From the NCBI GenBank assembly GCA_017541035.1, contig JAFXZW010000006.1:1-39420 (forward strand): DNA of 39,420 nucleotides, given 5' to 3'. Each line of letters starts with the position of its first letter. Position 1 is the first letter of the stretch. A model generated the notes under the pieces. That model had not been told where the DNA came from, ran no database searches, and saw nothing but the letters and a program-made list of their open reading frames with translations. The DNA comes from Eubacterium sp. (GTDB lineage: Bacteria; Bacillota; Clostridia; Lachnospirales; Lachnospiraceae). Shown here piece after piece: positions 1 to 8,241 of the stretch. Made by a program: the position numbers and the translations under genes.

Positions 1-11
1 GGCGTATTCAT
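1..11 (-). CDS. Possible 5' end of a divergent gene (edge fragment)
   Basis: On the - strand an ATG at 11 is preceded by a purine-rich ribosome binding site (AGAGGAAAG) and by a plausible promoter at 56-85. Only the first three codons (Met-Asn-Thr) lie inside the window, so the product cannot be identified. A lexA gene is often found divergent from yneA in Firmicutes, but no LexA box lies close to this start, so that identity is not supported here. Confidence 0.35.
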
Positions 12-55
12 CTTTCCTCTCTTTCTGCACAGGCCAGGTAATCAGCAGCCTGATT

Positions 56-85
56 AGTATACTCGAAAAGATGTGCAAAGGTAAA
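56..85 (-). promoter_or_regulatory. Putative sigma-A promoter for the left-edge divergent gene
   Basis: Read on the - strand, TTTACC (80-85) is followed after 18 bases by TATACT (56-61), about 45 bases upstream of the ATG at 11. The -35 box lies inside one arm of the inverted repeat at 74-113, so a protein binding that repeat could control this promoter. The boxes are visible; their function is inferred. Confidence 0.4.
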
Positions 86-161
86 GTCAGCTCAACCTGA
101 ATTTACCTTTGCAATGAGGAATTTACTTTCGCAATCAACTAATTTACTTTCGCAATCAACT
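74..161. repeat. Array of 20-21-bp repeats plus one inverted copy (possible operator array)
   Basis: A motif of the form TTTACYTTYGCAA occurs three times in direct orientation, in units starting at about 100, 120 and 141, which puts them 20-21 bp or two helical turns apart. A fourth copy is inverted at 74-85 (TGCAAAGGTAAA) and forms a perfect 12-bp dyad with 102-113. The units at 120-140 and 141-161 share about 20 identical bases. There is no U-tract, so this is not a terminator. Equal spacing on one face of the helix suggests a cooperative DNA-binding site, but a decayed mobile repeat is also possible. Confidence 0.7.
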
Positions 162-200
162 TCAGTCATACCAAAAAATAAAAAAAATCGAAAATATGTC

Positions 201-229
201 TTGACTTTCGAACGCGTGTTTGTTATTCT
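201..229 (+). promoter_or_regulatory. Promoter of the yneA-like gene
   Basis: TTGACT (201-206) and TATTCT (224-229) are separated by 17 bases, a standard sigma-A arrangement 41 bases upstream of the yneA-like start codon. A LexA box occupies the spacer, so LexA binding should block RNA polymerase. Confidence 0.75.
209..222. promoter_or_regulatory. LexA (SOS) box 1
   Basis: CGAACGCGTGTTTG matches the Gram-positive SOS-box pattern CGAAC-N4-GTTYG. It sits between the -35 and -10 boxes of the downstream promoter, the typical repressing position. Confidence 0.8.
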
Positions 230-243
230 GTATTCACAGATGA

Positions 244-257
244 CGAACATACGTTTG
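244..257. promoter_or_regulatory. LexA (SOS) box 2
   Basis: CGAACATACGTTTG is a second close match to the Gram-positive SOS box. It is centred 35 bp downstream of box 1 and abuts the ribosome binding site (GGAGGTGA, 257-264). Two boxes over the promoter and leader imply tight repression until DNA damage. Confidence 0.8.
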
Positions 258-269
258 GAGGTGACTCTT

Positions 270-599
270 ATGAGATCAGCACTTGGACATTCTCTTCTCA
301 ACATACGAAACCGAAGACTGCTCCTTATCGCAGTCGTTCTGATGATCCTTCTTCTCGCTTTAATCCTTTTGTTCGGGAAAGGAACATCCATGGGTTCTGC
401 GGAAGCAACCACCGTAAAGGAGAAGATGTATACCAGTATCGAAGTACAGTATGGAGATACCCTCTGGAGTCTGGCAGAGGAGTACGGCCAGGAGTACGCG
501 GATCCCTCCGTGTTCATCAGGGAAGTATCCGCCATCAACAAGTTATCCGGTGATCGGATCACCGCAGGCGCATGTCTGTTTATTCCGGTCTACAGATAA
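270..599 (+). CDS. yneA: LysM-domain membrane-anchored protein, YneA-like SOS division inhibitor
   Basis: This 109-residue protein has a basic N-terminus, one membrane segment (about residues 17-36) and a C-terminal LysM domain (about 57-107) that starts with the usual YGDTLWSLAEEY-type motif. Bacillus YneA has the same plan (single membrane helix, LysM, about 105 residues) and delays cell division during the SOS response. The start at 270 is chosen because it follows GGAGGTGA; the frame stays open upstream but would run through the promoter and the repeats. Two LexA boxes and a promoter lie directly upstream, which fits an SOS function. The LysM membrane protein is clear; the division-inhibitor role is inferred from size, layout and regulation. 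Confidence 0.8.
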   Translation: MRSALGHSLLNIRNRRLLLIAVVLMILLLALILLFGKGTSMGSAEATTVKEKMYTSIEVQYGDTLWSLAEEYGQEYADPSVFIREVSAINKLSGDRITAGACLFIPVYR

Positions 600-630
600 A
601 TCTTCCTTTTTTTCACCTACTTTTTTCATA

Positions 631-672
631 ATAGGGCTCTGTATGCTTCCCGATCATACAGAGTCCTTATTC
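631..672 (+). terminator. Hairpin after the yneA-like gene
   Basis: CTCTGTATG and CATACAGAG form a perfect 9-bp stem around a short loop, extended by imperfect pairs and followed by a moderately T-rich stretch. It lies about 30 bases after the stop codon and probably separates this gene from miaB. Confidence 0.6.
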
Positions 673-793
673 TGTTCTTTGGCTTCAATTGCTCTTCAAT
701 CAAATTCAGAGCAGCAAAAAAGAACCGCGTGAATATGGATACACGGCATCGTTACTCATGGCGGTCTTATCTCAGGATCGGAAGGAAAAGACT

Positions 794-823
794 TTGACCG
801 TAGTTGGCGTCCTGTGGTATAAT
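794..823 (+). promoter_or_regulatory. Promoter of the miaB-mutS-mutL-miaA operon
   Basis: TTGACC (794-799) and TATAAT (818-823) are 18 bases apart, with an extended -10 element (TGG) directly before TATAAT. It is the only strong promoter seen between the terminator at about 650 and miaB. The downstream genes are tightly spaced, so it may serve several of them. Confidence 0.75.
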
Positions 824-863
824 AAAGCGTTATAGCAGTTTTTGAAAGTGGAGACATAATCCT

Positions 864-2360
864 ATGAATCAGTGTGTGATCAGTAATATTCCCACCGAAT
901 TTCAGGTGGAGAAACCTGTCCCGGAAAAGGAGCCCGAACGCCAGGACTTCTTCATTTCCTTATGCCGGAATTACATCAAACAGAATCTGGAAAAAGGCCT
1001 TACCTATGCCATCGTTACCTTCGGGTGTCAGATGAACGTCTACGACTCCGAACGTCTGAAGGGCGTGCTGGAGAGGATCGGCTATACGGAAGCACCCGAG
1101 AAGGAAGCAGATCTGGTGATCTTCAATACCTGTACGGTACGTGAAAATGCAAACCAGCGGCTTTACGGACATCTCGGGCAGTTAAAACCGCGAAAAAAGA
1201 CAAATCCCCATTTTATGATCGGTCTCTGCGGCTGTATGATGCAGGAACCGGAGGTGGTTGCGAAGATCAACACCAGTTATCCCTTCGTGGATTTTCTGTT
1301 CGGAACCTTCAATCTGCACCGCCTTCCCGAGCTTTTATATGCCCGTCTGCAGGAGAATAAACGAATGATCGAGGTTCTCCCCGAGCCGAAGGAGCATGTG
1401 GAGATCAGAGGAGCGAAGCGGAAATACCCCTTCAAATCCGGTGTGAATATCATGTACGGCTGCAATAATTTTTGCACCTACTGTATCGTTCCTTATGTAA
1501 GAGGCCGGGAACGAAGCCGTACTCCCGAGGATATCCTGCAGGATGTGCGGGAGCTTGCAGAAGATGGCGTTACGGAGATCATGCTTCTGGGACAGAATGT
1601 CAATTCCTACGGAACGAATTTCATGGAGCAAAGTGAGATCATCGATCATGAACCGGAATACGGTTTTCCGGAGCTGCTGGAGGCTGTCTGCGGAATCCCG
1701 GGAATCATGCGCGTCCGGTTTATGACCAGTCATCCAAAGGATCTCTCCGAGAAGCTGATCCGTGTGATTGCAAGGAATCCGAAGGTCTGCCGGCATATCC
1801 ACCTGCCCATCCAGACCGGTTCCACAAAGCTTCTTCAGGCCATGAACAGGCATTATACCAAGGAATCCTATCTGGAACTGGTGGAAAAGATACGGGCTGC
1901 CCTTCCGGATGTATCCCTTACCACGGATATCATGGTAGGATTCCCGGGTGAAACCGAAGAGGATATTGATGACACCATTGATGTGGTACGTCGCGCCGCC
2001 TTTGACCAGGCCTTTACCTTTATCTACAGTCCACGGACTGGTACGCCGGCCGCTGCCATGGAACAGCTTCCGGAGGATGTGGTCAAAGCCCGGTTCCAAA
2101 GGCTGCTGGATGTGGTCAATGAAGTAGCTCACCGGCGCTGCGGAAGATTTGAAGGAACCGTAAAGCAGCTCCTAGTGGAGGAGGAAAATGATCAGATTCC
2201 CGGATATGTGACCGGAAGAACGGAAGAAAATCTGCTTGTTCATTTTCCGGGAGAAAAGTCTCTGATCGGGCAATATATTCCCGTACTCCTGAAAGAATCC
2301 AAGGGATTTTATTATATCGGTGAGGCTGATGGCACCGAAAACACATTAGAAAGTGAGTAA
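864..2360 (+). CDS. miaB: tRNA-2-methylthio-N6-(dimethylallyl)adenosine synthase MiaB
   Basis: MiaB is a radical-SAM enzyme that adds a methylthio group to N6-isopentenyl-adenosine at position 37 of tRNAs reading UNN codons. The N-terminal UPF0004 domain carries cluster cysteines Cys55 (TFGCQMN), Cys90 (NTCTVREN) and Cys124 (CGCMMQ). The radical-SAM CxxxCxxC motif is Cys200, Cys204 and Cys207 (GCNNFCTYCIVP), and a TRAM-like RNA-binding region is at the C-terminus. At 498 residues with an N-terminal extension of about 40, it resembles Firmicutes MiaB (YmcB). Its substrate is made by MiaA, encoded further along at 7256. A GTGGAG ribosome binding site precedes the ATG. The stop codon is 6 bases before mutS, so the two are probably co-transcribed. 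Confidence 0.97.
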   Translation: MNQCVISNIPTEFQVEKPVPEKEPERQDFFISLCRNYIKQNLEKGLTYAIVTFGCQMNVYDSERLKGVLERIGYTEAPEKEADLVIFNTCTVRENANQRLYGHLGQLKPRKKTNPHFMIGLCGCMMQEPEVVAKINTSYPFVDFLFGTFNLHRLPELLYARLQENKRMIEVLPEPKEHVEIRGAKRKYPFKSGVNIMYGCNNFCTYCIVPYVRGRERSRTPEDILQDVRELAEDGVTEIMLLGQNVNSYGTNFMEQSEIIDHEPEYGFPELLEAVCGIPGIMRVRFMTSHPKDLSEKLIRVIARNPKVCRHIHLPIQTGSTKLLQAMNRHYTKESYLELVEKIRAALPDVSLTTDIMVGFPGETEEDIDDTIDVVRRAAFDQAFTFIYSPRTGTPAAAMEQLPEDVVKARFQRLLDVVNEVAHRRCGRFEGTVKQLLVEEENDQIPGYVTGRTEENLLVHFPGEKSLIGQYIPVLLKESKGFYYIGEADGTENTLESE

Positions 2361-2366
2361 CCTGCA

Positions 2367-5090
2367 GTGGAAATTGACAGATCAAAACTATCTCCCATGA
2401 TGCAGCATTATCTGAAGACACGGGAAGAAGTAGGGGAGCCCATCCTGTTTTACAGGTTGGGAGATTTCTATGAAATGTTTTTTGAGGATGCCCAGCTGGT
2501 GGCCCGGGAGCTGGAACTGACTCTAACGGGAAAGGACTGCGGTCTTCCCGAACGTGCGCCCATGTGCGGCATTCCCTATCATGCGGCGGATACTTATATC
2601 AACAGGCTGATTGAAAAGGGTTATAAGGTGGCTATCTGCGAACAGGTGGAAGATCCGAAGCTGGCGAAAGGGCTGGTGGAACGGAAGGTGGTACGGATCG
2701 TCACCCCCGGTACCAATATCGCAGATCAGTCTCTGGAGGAAGGAAGGAACCATTTCCTGTTCTGTCTTTCCGAAAGCAGGGGACGATTCGGACTGGCCAT
2801 AACAGATATTTCCACCGGCGTTTTTCTCTGTACACGGGTTGATACCTGGAACAAGGTACTGGATGAGATCATCAAATACGAACCCAGCGAGCTTCTGCTT
2901 CCCACCCGTCTTTTGCCCCCGAAGGGGGAAGTGGTATTCACTGCTGATTCTCTTTCTGCAGAGGAGCTTTACCGTCTGGAGGAGATCACGGATAAGCAGC
3001 ATACCGCCAGAACAGCATTGCCGGAAAGTGATTATGAAGCCGGAAGTGCCAGAGAGGCCGTTCTTCGTCAGTTCCATGTAATGTCCGTGGAGGGTCTGGG
3101 ACTGCGGGATTATCCGGAGATTGTCAGCGCCTCCGGTGCATTGCTGCATTATATTCAGGATACACAGATGACAGAGCTTTCGCAGATCAATACCCTGCAG
3201 CTGTATTTTACGGATCAGTATATGGTGCTGGATTCCTCCACCCGTCGAAATCTGGAGCTTTGCGAAACCCTGCGGGATAAGCAGAAAAAAGGCTCCCTGC
3301 TCTGGGTGCTGGATCATACCCGGACTGCCATGGGCGCCCGGAAGCTGCGTGCCTGGGTGGAACAGCCTCTGCGGGACCGGAGGGCAATCCTGGAAAGACA
3401 GGATGGAATCAGTGCTTTGTCGGAACAGCTTGTGGTACGGGATGAAATGCGGGAATATCTGAACGCCATCTACGATCTGGAACGTCTGATGACGCGGATC
3501 TCCCTGCGCTCGGCCAGTCCGCGGGATCTGCTTGCCTTTAAGCAATCCCTGGGCTATCTCCCCTATATCCATAACCTTCTGAAGGAACTTCCGGAGAAGG
3601 AGATCTTCCGGGAAATGCTGGAGCATTACGATGATCTTTCGGATGTCTGGCAGTTGCTGGAAGCGGCCATTGATCCGGATGCACCCATCACCGTAAAGGA
3701 AGGCGGGATCTTTCGCCCGGGCTACAGTGCGGAAATTGACGACCTGAAAAATAAGAAGGGCAATTCCAAGCAGCTGCTGGATGAATTGGAAGAAAAGGAA
3801 AGAGAGGCCACGGGAATCCGGAACCTTCGCATTAAATACAACAAGGTTTTCGGCTATTACCTGGAAGTGACCAATTCCTTTAAAAATATGGTTCCGGACT
3901 ACTTTATCCGGAAGCAGACGCTGACGAATGCGGAACGTTATACAACAGATGAACTGAACCGTCTTTCGGATGTGATCCTGAACGCGGAGGATCGTCTTTT
4001 TGCACTGGAATATGCTCTATATGCCGAACTGAGGGATAAGCTGGCGCTGGAAGTGGAAAGAGTACAGCATATGGCGGATGTGATCGCCCGGCTGGATGCG
4101 CTCTGTTCCCTTTCCGTCGCCGCTGTTCGTTTTCATTACGTGCGGCCGAACATCAATGAGGAGCAGTACATTTCCATCAAAAATGGCAGACATCCCGTAG
4201 TGGAGCGCATGCTGGCCAATGATTCCTTTATTCCCAACGATACGCTGCTGAATCTGTCCGATGGACGGATTGCCATTATCACCGGCCCCAATATGGCCGG
4301 AAAATCCACTTATATGCGTCAGGTTGCCCTGATCGCCCTGATGGCGCAGATCGGAAGCTTCGTGCCGGCGGATGCGGCGGATATCTGCATCAGCGACCGG
4401 ATCTTTACCCGTGTCGGAGCCAGCGATGATCTGGCACAGGGCCAGTCCACCTTTATGGTGGAAATGAGCGAAGTAGCGTCCATTCTTCGAAACGCCACCC
4501 GGGATTCCCTCATCATTCTGGATGAGATCGGACGGGGTACCAGTACCTTTGACGGACTGTCCATCGCCTGGGCCGTGGTGGAATACATTGCGGACACCGG
4601 AAAGCTGGGAGCAAAGACTCTTTTTGCCACTCATTATCATGAGCTTTCGGAATTGGAGGGCAAACTGGCGGGAGTACAGAATTTCTGCATCGCCATCAAG
4701 CAGACCGGGAATGGGATTGCCTTCTTAAGAAAGATCATCCCCGGAGGAGCTGACCGCTCCTATGGTATCGAAGTAGCCGAACTGGCAGGTGTTCCCGTTG
4801 CCGTAACCAACCGGGCCCGCACCATAGCCCAGCTTCTGGCAGAGGAGGATCTGACGGGAAATATCCGTTATCTTACGGTGCAGTCAGGAGAGAATACAGC
4901 AGCTGCCACGGAAGCAGCCATGGTCCCGGCGTCGGAAAACAGCAAGGCAAAAGAAACTCCGGGCGGAAAAAAACGCATGACCGCAGCGGAGCAGAAGGTA
5001 CTGGATTCCCTTCGGGAAATGGAAGTGAATGACATGACCCCCATTGCAGCGCTTCTGACGCTGCTGCAGCTGAAAGAAACCTTAAGTTAG
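2367..5090 (+). CDS. mutS: DNA mismatch repair protein MutS
   Basis: MutS recognises mismatches and small loops and recruits MutL. The N-terminal mismatch-binding motif (GDFYEMF) carries the Phe-x-Glu wedge. The C-terminal ABC-type ATPase has Walker A GPNMAGKST near residue 640 and Walker B with signature LDEIGRGTST near 717, followed by a helix-turn-helix/dimerisation tail. The length of 907 residues is normal for Firmicutes MutS1. The start is taken as GTG at 2367, directly after miaB, because the family has about 10 residues before the MMQHYL-like motif; an ATG at 2397 is the alternative. The ribosome binding site is weak, so translation may be coupled to miaB. mutL follows 13 bases downstream. 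Confidence 0.97.
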   Translation: MEIDRSKLSPMMQHYLKTREEVGEPILFYRLGDFYEMFFEDAQLVARELELTLTGKDCGLPERAPMCGIPYHAADTYINRLIEKGYKVAICEQVEDPKLAKGLVERKVVRIVTPGTNIADQSLEEGRNHFLFCLSESRGRFGLAITDISTGVFLCTRVDTWNKVLDEIIKYEPSELLLPTRLLPPKGEVVFTADSLSAEELYRLEEITDKQHTARTALPESDYEAGSAREAVLRQFHVMSVEGLGLRDYPEIVSASGALLHYIQDTQMTELSQINTLQLYFTDQYMVLDSSTRRNLELCETLRDKQKKGSLLWVLDHTRTAMGARKLRAWVEQPLRDRRAILERQDGISALSEQLVVRDEMREYLNAIYDLERLMTRISLRSASPRDLLAFKQSLGYLPYIHNLLKELPEKEIFREMLEHYDDLSDVWQLLEAAIDPDAPITVKEGGIFRPGYSAEIDDLKNKKGNSKQLLDELEEKEREATGIRNLRIKYNKVFGYYLEVTNSFKNMVPDYFIRKQTLTNAERYTTDELNRLSDVILNAEDRLFALEYALYAELRDKLALEVERVQHMADVIARLDALCSLSVAAVRFHYVRPNINEEQYISIKNGRHPVVERMLANDSFIPNDTLLNLSDGRIAIITGPNMAGKSTYMRQVALIALMAQIGSFVPADAADICISDRIFTRVGASDDLAQGQSTFMVEMSEVASILRNATRDSLIILDEIGRGTSTFDGLSIAWAVVEYIADTGKLGAKTLFATHYHELSELEGKLAGVQNFCIAIKQTGNGIAFLRKIIPGGADRSYGIEVAELAGVPVAVTNRARTIAQLLAEEDLTGNIRYLTVQSGENTAAATEAAMVPASENSKAKETPGGKKRMTAAEQKVLDSLREMEVNDMTPIAALLTLLQLKETLS

Positions 5091-5103
5091 AGATGGAGAT
5101 GCT

Positions 5104-7245
5104 ATGATTCATATACTTGACCAAAAGACCATCGATCGAATCGCTGCCGGCGAGGTGATCGAACGTCCTGCCTCCGTCGTAAAGGAACTGGTGGAAAATG
5201 CCATCGATGCCGGTGCCACCCGGATAACCGTGGAAATAAAGGACGGAGGGATCGCGATGATCCGGGTAACGGATAACGGCAGCGGGATCCCGGCGGAGGA
5301 TGTACGCCGTGCCTTCTTACCCCACGCCACCTCCAAGCTGCGGGATGCAGCGGAGCTTGTGGGGATCGGAACCCTGGGATTCCGGGGTGAAGCGCTTTCC
5401 ACCATTTCCGCGGTTACGGAAACGGAAATGATCACCAAAACACCGGAGGCGCTGACAGGCACCAAATATGTGATCCGCGGAGGAACTGAGGTGACCTGCG
5501 AGGAGATCGGAGCACCGGACGGAACGACGATCCTCAGCAGGAACATTTTCTACAACACCCCGGCACGTCTGAAATTCCTGAAAACGCCCATGACAGAGGG
5601 ATCCTATATCAGTGATCTCATGTCTCATATCGCTCTTTCCCATCCGGAAGTCTCCGTACGGCTGATCAACAACGGGAAAACCATGCTGGATACCGCGGGA
5701 AGCGGCAGTCTGAAGGATACGGTATATACTCTTTACGGACGGGACATCACGGGAGGACTGCTTTCCGTAGATCATACGGAGGGAGAAATGCATCTCACGG
5801 GCTTTATCGGTAAGCCTTTCCTGTCCCGCGGAAACCGCAGTTTTGAAAACTATTTTGTTAATCAGCGCTATATTAAGGCTCAGGTGGTAAATCGCGCCAT
5901 CGAAGAAGCCTATAAAACCTATATCATGCAGCACCGTTTTCCCTTCACGGTTCTTTTCCTGGAGCTTCCGAAGGAGCTCTGCGATGTCAATGTGCATCCA
6001 ACAAAGAGGGAATTCAAATATCAGGATGAAAAAGGACTTTTCTCCCTTGTCTTTCATGGTATTCAGGAAACTCTGAAGCAAAGCTCCCATATTCCGGACA
6101 TGAACACGGATTACGGAAACCGGGAGAAGATCTACAGGGGTAATCCGGATCTTGCAAAGGTACAGCCCCCCAGAGCAGTAGTTACATTTCCGGAAAGGGC
6201 TGTCCCTGAAAATCCTCCGGAAATATCCGTCACAGGACAGGGGACGAATGCTTCCATCTCAGGACAGGGGACTAATGCTTCCATCTCAGGACAGGGAACG
6301 AATGCTTCCATCTCAGGACAGGGAACGAATGCTTCCGTCACAGGACAGGGATCAACCGCACCCGCCGAAGGACAGGGAATACCCTTATCTGAGGAGGTGA
6401 AAAGGCCATTCCTGCAGCAGGCAGCGGATCATGACGGACATTCCGCAAAGTCCGGCTTTGTATCCGAACCCGCACCGAAGGGTTCCTCCTACCGGATTCT
6501 GGAAGCACTGATGCCGAAGGATTTCCGGGAGAAGCTGAAGAATAAGGATGAACAAAAGCAAAAGCAAGCCTTGGAAAACCGCCTTGCAGAGGAGAAAAGG
6601 GAAGAGGCTCGCAGAATGACCTTCCGGCAGGAACTGCTCACGGATGAACAGTATCTGCAGGCGGCACCGGAGATCACCGTCATCGGACTTGCCTTTGATA
6701 CCTACTGGATCACCCAGTATCAGGATACTCTCTATCTGATGGACCAGCATGCCGCACATGAGAAGGTGAATTACGAACGGTTTCTGGCAGAGTTCCGCAG
6801 TCGTGACATACATAGTCAGCAGCTGTTCCCGCCCAGGCAGGTTACACTTTCCGGACATGATAAGGAGGCTGTATTAAATCATATTCCTCTGCTGGAGAAG
6901 ATGGGTTTTTCCGTTTCGGATTTCGGAGGAAATGAAGTTCGCATCACCGCGGTCCCTGCCAATCTGCTGGGATTATCGGATGATGAGGTTTTTCATGAAC
7001 TGGTAGCGTACATTTCCGCCGGCGTTGAAGGCGTGACTGAGGATATCTTCGTCCGGAAGCTGGCCACCATGGGCTGCAAGGCAGCAGTGAAAGGAAATCA
7101 GAAGATCTCTCTGCAGGAGGTAAAGGTTCTGATGCAGGAGCTTCTCAAGCTGGAAAACCCCTATACTTGTCCCCACGGACGGCCTACCATCATTCGAATG
7201 ACGAAGGATGAACTGGACAGGAAATTCAAGCGGATAGTGGAGTGA
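5104..7245 (+). CDS. mutL: DNA mismatch repair endonuclease MutL
   Basis: MutL is the ATP-dependent partner of MutS. GHKL ATPase motifs are visible: ENAIDAGAT, DNGSGIP and GFRGEAL in the first 110 residues. The C-terminal domain has the nicking-endonuclease metal motif DQHA-x2-E-x4-E at about 547-558 and the conserved CPHGRPT near 689. This is therefore the nuclease type used by bacteria without MutH. The linker (about 378-425) contains a nine-residue tandem repeat, GQGTNASIS-like, encoded by 27-bp units. An ATG with an upstream GGAG-like site starts 13 bases after mutS, and miaA follows 10 bases after the stop. Function is near certain; the repeat is unusual. Confidence 0.97.
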   Translation: MIHILDQKTIDRIAAGEVIERPASVVKELVENAIDAGATRITVEIKDGGIAMIRVTDNGSGIPAEDVRRAFLPHATSKLRDAAELVGIGTLGFRGEALSTISAVTETEMITKTPEALTGTKYVIRGGTEVTCEEIGAPDGTTILSRNIFYNTPARLKFLKTPMTEGSYISDLMSHIALSHPEVSVRLINNGKTMLDTAGSGSLKDTVYTLYGRDITGGLLSVDHTEGEMHLTGFIGKPFLSRGNRSFENYFVNQRYIKAQVVNRAIEEAYKTYIMQHRFPFTVLFLELPKELCDVNVHPTKREFKYQDEKGLFSLVFHGIQETLKQSSHIPDMNTDYGNREKIYRGNPDLAKVQPPRAVVTFPERAVPENPPEISVTGQGTNASISGQGTNASISGQGTNASISGQGTNASVTGQGSTAPAEGQGIPLSEEVKRPFLQQAADHDGHSAKSGFVSEPAPKGSSYRILEALMPKDFREKLKNKDEQKQKQALENRLAEEKREEARRMTFRQELLTDEQYLQAAPEITVIGLAFDTYWITQYQDTLYLMDQHAAHEKVNYERFLAEFRSRDIHSQQLFPPRQVTLSGHDKEAVLNHIPLLEKMGFSVSDFGGNEVRITAVPANLLGLSDDEVFHELVAYISAGVEGVTEDIFVRKLATMGCKAAVKGNQKISLQEVKVLMQELLKLENPYTCPHGRPTIIRMTKDELDRKFKRIVE
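6235..6375 (+). repeat. 27-bp in-frame tandem repeat in the mutL linker
   Basis: Four nearly identical 27-bp units begin at 6235, 6262, 6289 and 6316, each starting GGACAGGG. Degenerate copies follow at 6343 and, in part, at 6370. Every unit encodes Gly-Gln-Gly followed by six residues, mostly Thr-Asn-Ala-Ser-(Ile/Val)-(Ser/Thr). Copy number changes would keep the frame and only lengthen or shorten the flexible linker between the ATPase and endonuclease domains. Confidence 0.95.
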
Positions 7246-7255
7246 TCACAGGCAA

Positions 7256-8212
7256 ATGAACAATGAATTTCTACAAGATAACCCCCTCATTATCCTGACA
7301 GGACCCACTGCAGTCGGGAAATCGGGACTTTCCCTTCAGCTTGCAAAGCTTTTGAACGGAGAGATCATTTCCGCTGACTCCATGCAGGTCTATCGCGGAA
7401 TGGATATCGGGACGGCAAAACTGATGCCTTCGGAAATGCAGGGGATTCCTCATCATCTGATTGACATCCTTGATCCGACGGAGGCCTTTGACGTAACGCT
7501 TTTTCAGAAGCTTGCAGGGGATGCTGTAAGAGAGATTTCCGACCGGGGGCATGTACCCATTCTGGTCGGAGGCACCGGCTTCTATATCCAGGCCTTGCTT
7601 TACGGGATTGATTTCACGGAAGAGCCGGCGAATGAGATCCGAAAGCAGCTGGAGGAGCAGGCGAAATGTGAGGAAGGGCGAAATGCTCTGGTGGAGGAAC
7701 TTCGCCGGGTGGATCCGGATGCCCTGCTTACCATTCATCCGAATAATATCCGTCGCGTGATAAGAGCCATTGAATTCTACCGGATTCACGGGCGGCCCAT
7801 TTCCCGGCATAACCGGGAAGAAAGGGAAAAAAAGGCAGCATTTCCCTTCCGTTATTTCGTCCTTACCATGGAGAGAGAGGAGCTTTACAGGAGGATCGAA
7901 GGAAGAGTGGAGAAAATGCTTATGGACGGACTGGTTGATGAGGTAAGAAGTCTCATGGATCAGGGACTGAATCAAAGCTTTTCATCCATGCAGGGGATCG
8001 GATATAAGGAAATCCTTTCTTACCTGAAGGGGGATACGGATTATGAATCTGCCGTGGCATTGCTGAAACAGAATACACGGCATTATGCCAAACGACAGCT
8101 CACCTGGTTCCGCAGGGAACGGGATGTGATCTTTATGGAACGGGAAAATTTCCGGGAAGATAAGGAAATACTTGAATTTATGCTGAAAAAAATCGCTGAT
8201 CCGTCTTGTTAA
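7256..8212 (+). CDS. miaA: tRNA dimethylallyltransferase MiaA
   Basis: MiaA transfers the dimethylallyl group to N6 of A37 in tRNAs reading UNN codons, giving the substrate of MiaB. The P-loop GPTAVGKS is at residues 16-23, followed by the ISADSMQVYRGMDIGTAK region that binds substrate and the VGGTGFYIQ motif. The length of 318 residues is normal. It is the fourth gene of the miaB-mutS-mutL-miaA run, a common Firmicutes grouping, with 10 bases between the mutL stop and its ATG. It ends 29 bases before the next gene. Confidence 0.96.
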   Translation: MNNEFLQDNPLIILTGPTAVGKSGLSLQLAKLLNGEIISADSMQVYRGMDIGTAKLMPSEMQGIPHHLIDILDPTEAFDVTLFQKLAGDAVREISDRGHVPILVGGTGFYIQALLYGIDFTEEPANEIRKQLEEQAKCEEGRNALVEELRRVDPDALLTIHPNNIRRVIRAIEFYRIHGRPISRHNREEREKKAAFPFRYFVLTMEREELYRRIEGRVEKMLMDGLVDEVRSLMDQGLNQSFSSMQGIGYKEILSYLKGDTDYESAVALLKQNTRHYAKRQLTWFRRERDVIFMERENFREDKEILEFMLKKIADPSC

Positions 8213-8241
8213 AAGACGATTGAGGATCAAAGGAGAAAAAA

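Noticed and set aside
1-91. Left-edge - strand gene called as lexA
   Set aside because: Only three codons are visible and no SOS box lies near its start, although lexA is autoregulated and often divergent from yneA.
74-113. Perfect 12-bp inverted repeat as a terminator
   Set aside because: No T-run follows on either strand, and it overlaps a promoter -35 box; it fits a protein-binding site better.
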